Positions 61,601-64,000 of a stretch of 64,000 nt of DNA are shown here, one piece after another. The position numbers were made by a program, and so were the translations under genes. The notes beneath the pieces are model-generated. The model was not told the origin of the DNA. It searched no databases and was given only the letters and a program-made list of their open reading frames with translations. The number at the start of each line of letters is the position of its first letter. The first letter of the stretch is position 1. Origin of the DNA: Rotaria macrura (Eukaryota; Rotifera; Eurotatoria; Philodinida; Philodinidae); assembly GCA_900239685.1 (NCBI GenBank), contig OENT01000040.1, positions 214,122-278,121 of the forward strand, in the 5' to 3' direction.

Positions 61601-63673
61601 TACTGATTGGGTGCAAGAAAAAATTGAAAGGACATTTTAATTGCTGTACAATGCGAAACCTCTCATCTGCCGATGGCTTATTGACAATTTTTTTAAAGAT
61701 TCAACTAATTAGATCCTTCAGGATGAAAATAATCCTTGGCACAGATCTTATTTGGTACTCTGAATAAAGAAGCAATGATGGAATTCAGATTCTGTTTTTT
61801 ATAGATTTCTTCATCCTAAATGGTGCCCTTATTAAAATAGTTAGTCAATGACGAGTCGCACCGTAACTGAACGAGAATTCTAAAAACTTCCGAATCGGAA
61901 GCGTACATTAGAAAAAATCGTGGAAGAATCATTCATGGTCTTGATTGGAGATGTGCTCAATAGTGTGGAAACATAATCACTGTGCTTGATTAAAGCAAAT
62001 GTTCATGGTACCTCACTCAAAAAAACAAAGACTGAAATTATCAAGTTCAGTGATGGAAAAGAGAATGAATCTTAAAATGTTTTTAAGTACAGAGAGGGCA
62101 GTGAACAATGATACTATACCTAGTAGTTTGTAGTCAGTGCAGTTACTATTCTTTCTGTTCTTATGATGTATTTGAAACACAACTACGAAAAGCTTCTTGT
62201 TTTTATAGAGACGAACAACAAAAATGAATAGTCTTCAATGATGTAACTTCTCGAGGGACAAATGCAAGATGAACAGTATAACATTTCATAAATACATAAA
62301 TTCTGTAGTTCATAAATTTTTTACTAGCCGTGATACACTTTGGTATTATCTGTGGAATCAAAAATACTTCTTATTCGCATAAATGCTCTTCTATTAGTAG
62401 ATACGTAGTTGTTAGATATTCAATTAATTGTTTTCCAGAAGTCATATATTACAATATCAATGCATTATTGATGACTGGCTAATAATGTCTGATCGAATAA
62501 AAATCAAGAATTTTACTTCTCGTGTATGAAATCTTGTTTAATTAGACTTTTTCGTAAAAATGATGACTTTTCATTTAATAGAGTAATGTTACTGACATAA
62601 AATCCTTGCCTACAATGTTAAAATGCAGATCATCATTCATGCAATCATATTTAATAAGTTAAATTCATGAAGATCTTCTTGGGATATATTCATATTTCAA
62701 TAACTGATACAATCGTTATCGATGGTTGTCATTATCTTCAAAGAATGCTCTTTCTACTATATTCCTTTTATATTTCATGCTTTGGTCACATGGTAACAGA
62801 TTAAGATTTTGGTTGTTCATTAATCATTAAGTATGATGCACCTGCACTCATTAATCGACTATTTTGAACCTTCTGAACTTGAAAAATGTCGAATGCTTTG
62901 ATAATTATCCTTTCTTGATGATTATATGACTTTCTTGATGTATGCGAGTAAGAACACTAAGAAAAGTGATTAGTGTAATCGTTCGTGTATTGACAAAATA
63001 ATCGATTGAATGATGTGTTCATGCCATTCAATGCTGCACATATCGAATTACAAATTTCATTGTGTAAATCATCACTCTAACTTATGAATAGTTTCATCAT
63101 GTGAAGTTTCTTGTATCTTTACAAAATGGATCATCGAAATTATAGATTTTTTCGAAGCTTTTAAAAAAGTATTTAATAGATCATTTTCAGTGATCAGCAA
63201 GAAATTGTCTTTAAGACAAATCACATCGGATTTTGCTTGATGCTGTAATCGAAGTCAGAGTCTGTGTTCAAGTCTGGAGAATGAGTTGCGTCGTTCAAAA
63301 ACGGAAGATTTTTACTAAAATAGAATACAACTCGTTTATTTTTCTTCTTCTTTTCTGGAATATTCTAAGAATTCTTTTGATTAATTGATGTAGTTTGAAA
63401 GGATGCGAAGCGTAGGCAGAAGAACATAAATTTCTTCCTTATTTCTGCGAGTCTTATTGTTAGCTCTTGGAAACTCAAAACGGAATTTCCGTCAAGCTTC
63501 TTGCCATTTAATAGACAGCAAGTCTGTTGATAGCTGAAGAAATCAACTTCTTCGAGAAAGTTGGTTTCTTCTATGTCGAACCTTCAAGCGAAAGAGGAGA
63601 AACTGTTTCATAATTGGATTACGCCTATAGAACTCGTTTTTGCAGTGTCTAAGTCAGCTCGAATAGTCAATGA

Positions 63674-63871
63674 AAGCCACATGCACATCAAACTTGGCTG
63701 TCAACTCATGTGTTGACTCATCAGACTGGATCTCGTGTGATTCGATACATCTTTGCAAATACTGGAAAATCATATAAAATTAATGAGAAAACAAAGAATG
63801 ACTTCCTGAAGACAACCTTAAACACACTAGTCTCGAGTGATGCAATGGTATTCACTTTGACTAGTATTTAG
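63674..63871 (+). other. Possible relic coding fragment (65 codons)
   Basis: An open stretch encodes HVLTHQTGSRVIRYIFANTG and then a Lys-rich segment before TAG. Composition is more protein-like than nearby frames, but there is no convincing start, splice site or recognised family. It could be the edge of a gene beyond the window, a decayed element, or chance. Confidence 0.2.
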
Positions 63872-64000
63872 TACGTTTCGATCAGATAAAAAAATTATTT
63901 CGCTAAAAGGAACTGAATTTTCAGAATCAGTATACAAATTTGTGTAGACCTATGTGAGTTTGAAACGTTTTCATGAACCATTTTCATACTTGTGGAAATC

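Larger units (their letters stand above)
55104..64000. other. Gene-poor AT-rich region
   Basis: Almost 9 kb without a chain of exons that I can support. Open frames are short, mostly Tyr/Ile/Phe-rich, and do not join by plausible splicing. A Cys-containing open frame (60369-60689, minus) and fragments at 61.5-62.3 kb and 63.2-63.9 kb have somewhat protein-like composition and may be relics, but none matches a family I know. Confidence 0.5.

Noticed and set aside
1-64000. CRISPR arrays, bacterial operons, rRNA or tRNA genes
   Set aside because: No regularly spaced direct repeats, ribosome-binding patterns, rRNA blocks or cloverleaf candidates were noticed; the window is eukaryotic. A covariance-model scan would be needed to exclude tRNAs.

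Overview
This is AT-rich animal nuclear DNA, roughly 30% GC by eye. Genes are split by many short GT-AG introns of 49-110 nt mixed with a few of 1-3 kb. A DBX-type homeobox gene and a RASGEF1-type Ras exchange factor make it metazoan. A bacterial-style D-lactate dehydrogenase that carries introns, and small compact introns, would suit a rotifer (perhaps bdelloid). That placement is inference and I cannot confirm it.

Layout: 1-1715 (+) is the 3' part of a DBX homeobox gene, including an 11-nt microexon inside the homeobox. 6128-6951 (-) is a short unknown gene. 7524-27115 (+) is a 37-exon gene whose exons sum to 8,121 nt (2,706 aa). Its product has an N-terminal MGC lipidation signal, cupredoxin-like segments, a chitobiase-C-terminal-like domain and about sixteen FN3-like domains. 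An alternative Gln-rich terminal exon lies inside it, and two of its introns carry non-autonomous transposon-like elements. 28870-29758 (+) is a decayed D-lactate dehydrogenase copy. 30174-39245 (-) is a multi-EF-hand gene (at least 977 aa) whose last large intron contains, on the opposite strand, the intact ldhA-like gene (32325-33542). 45013-47749 (+) encodes an ankyrin-repeat protein, followed 297 bp later on the same strand by RASGEF1 (48047-51891), an arrangement that could be an operon. 53856-55103 (-) is a seven-exon gene for a secreted protein with eight cysteines. From 55.1 kb to the end I see no convincing gene.

Exon chains were built by hand from splice signals and reading-frame continuity. 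For each complete gene the summed exon length is an exact multiple of three ending in a stop, which is a useful internal check but not transcript evidence. The genes look functionally unrelated: developmental transcription factor, probable membrane-anchored scaffold, calcium-binding-fold protein, fermentative dehydrogenase, ankyrin scaffold, Ras regulator and secreted protein. The main structural stories are the nested and duplicated dehydrogenase, the large unrecognised FN3 protein, and the secreted cysteine-rich protein.
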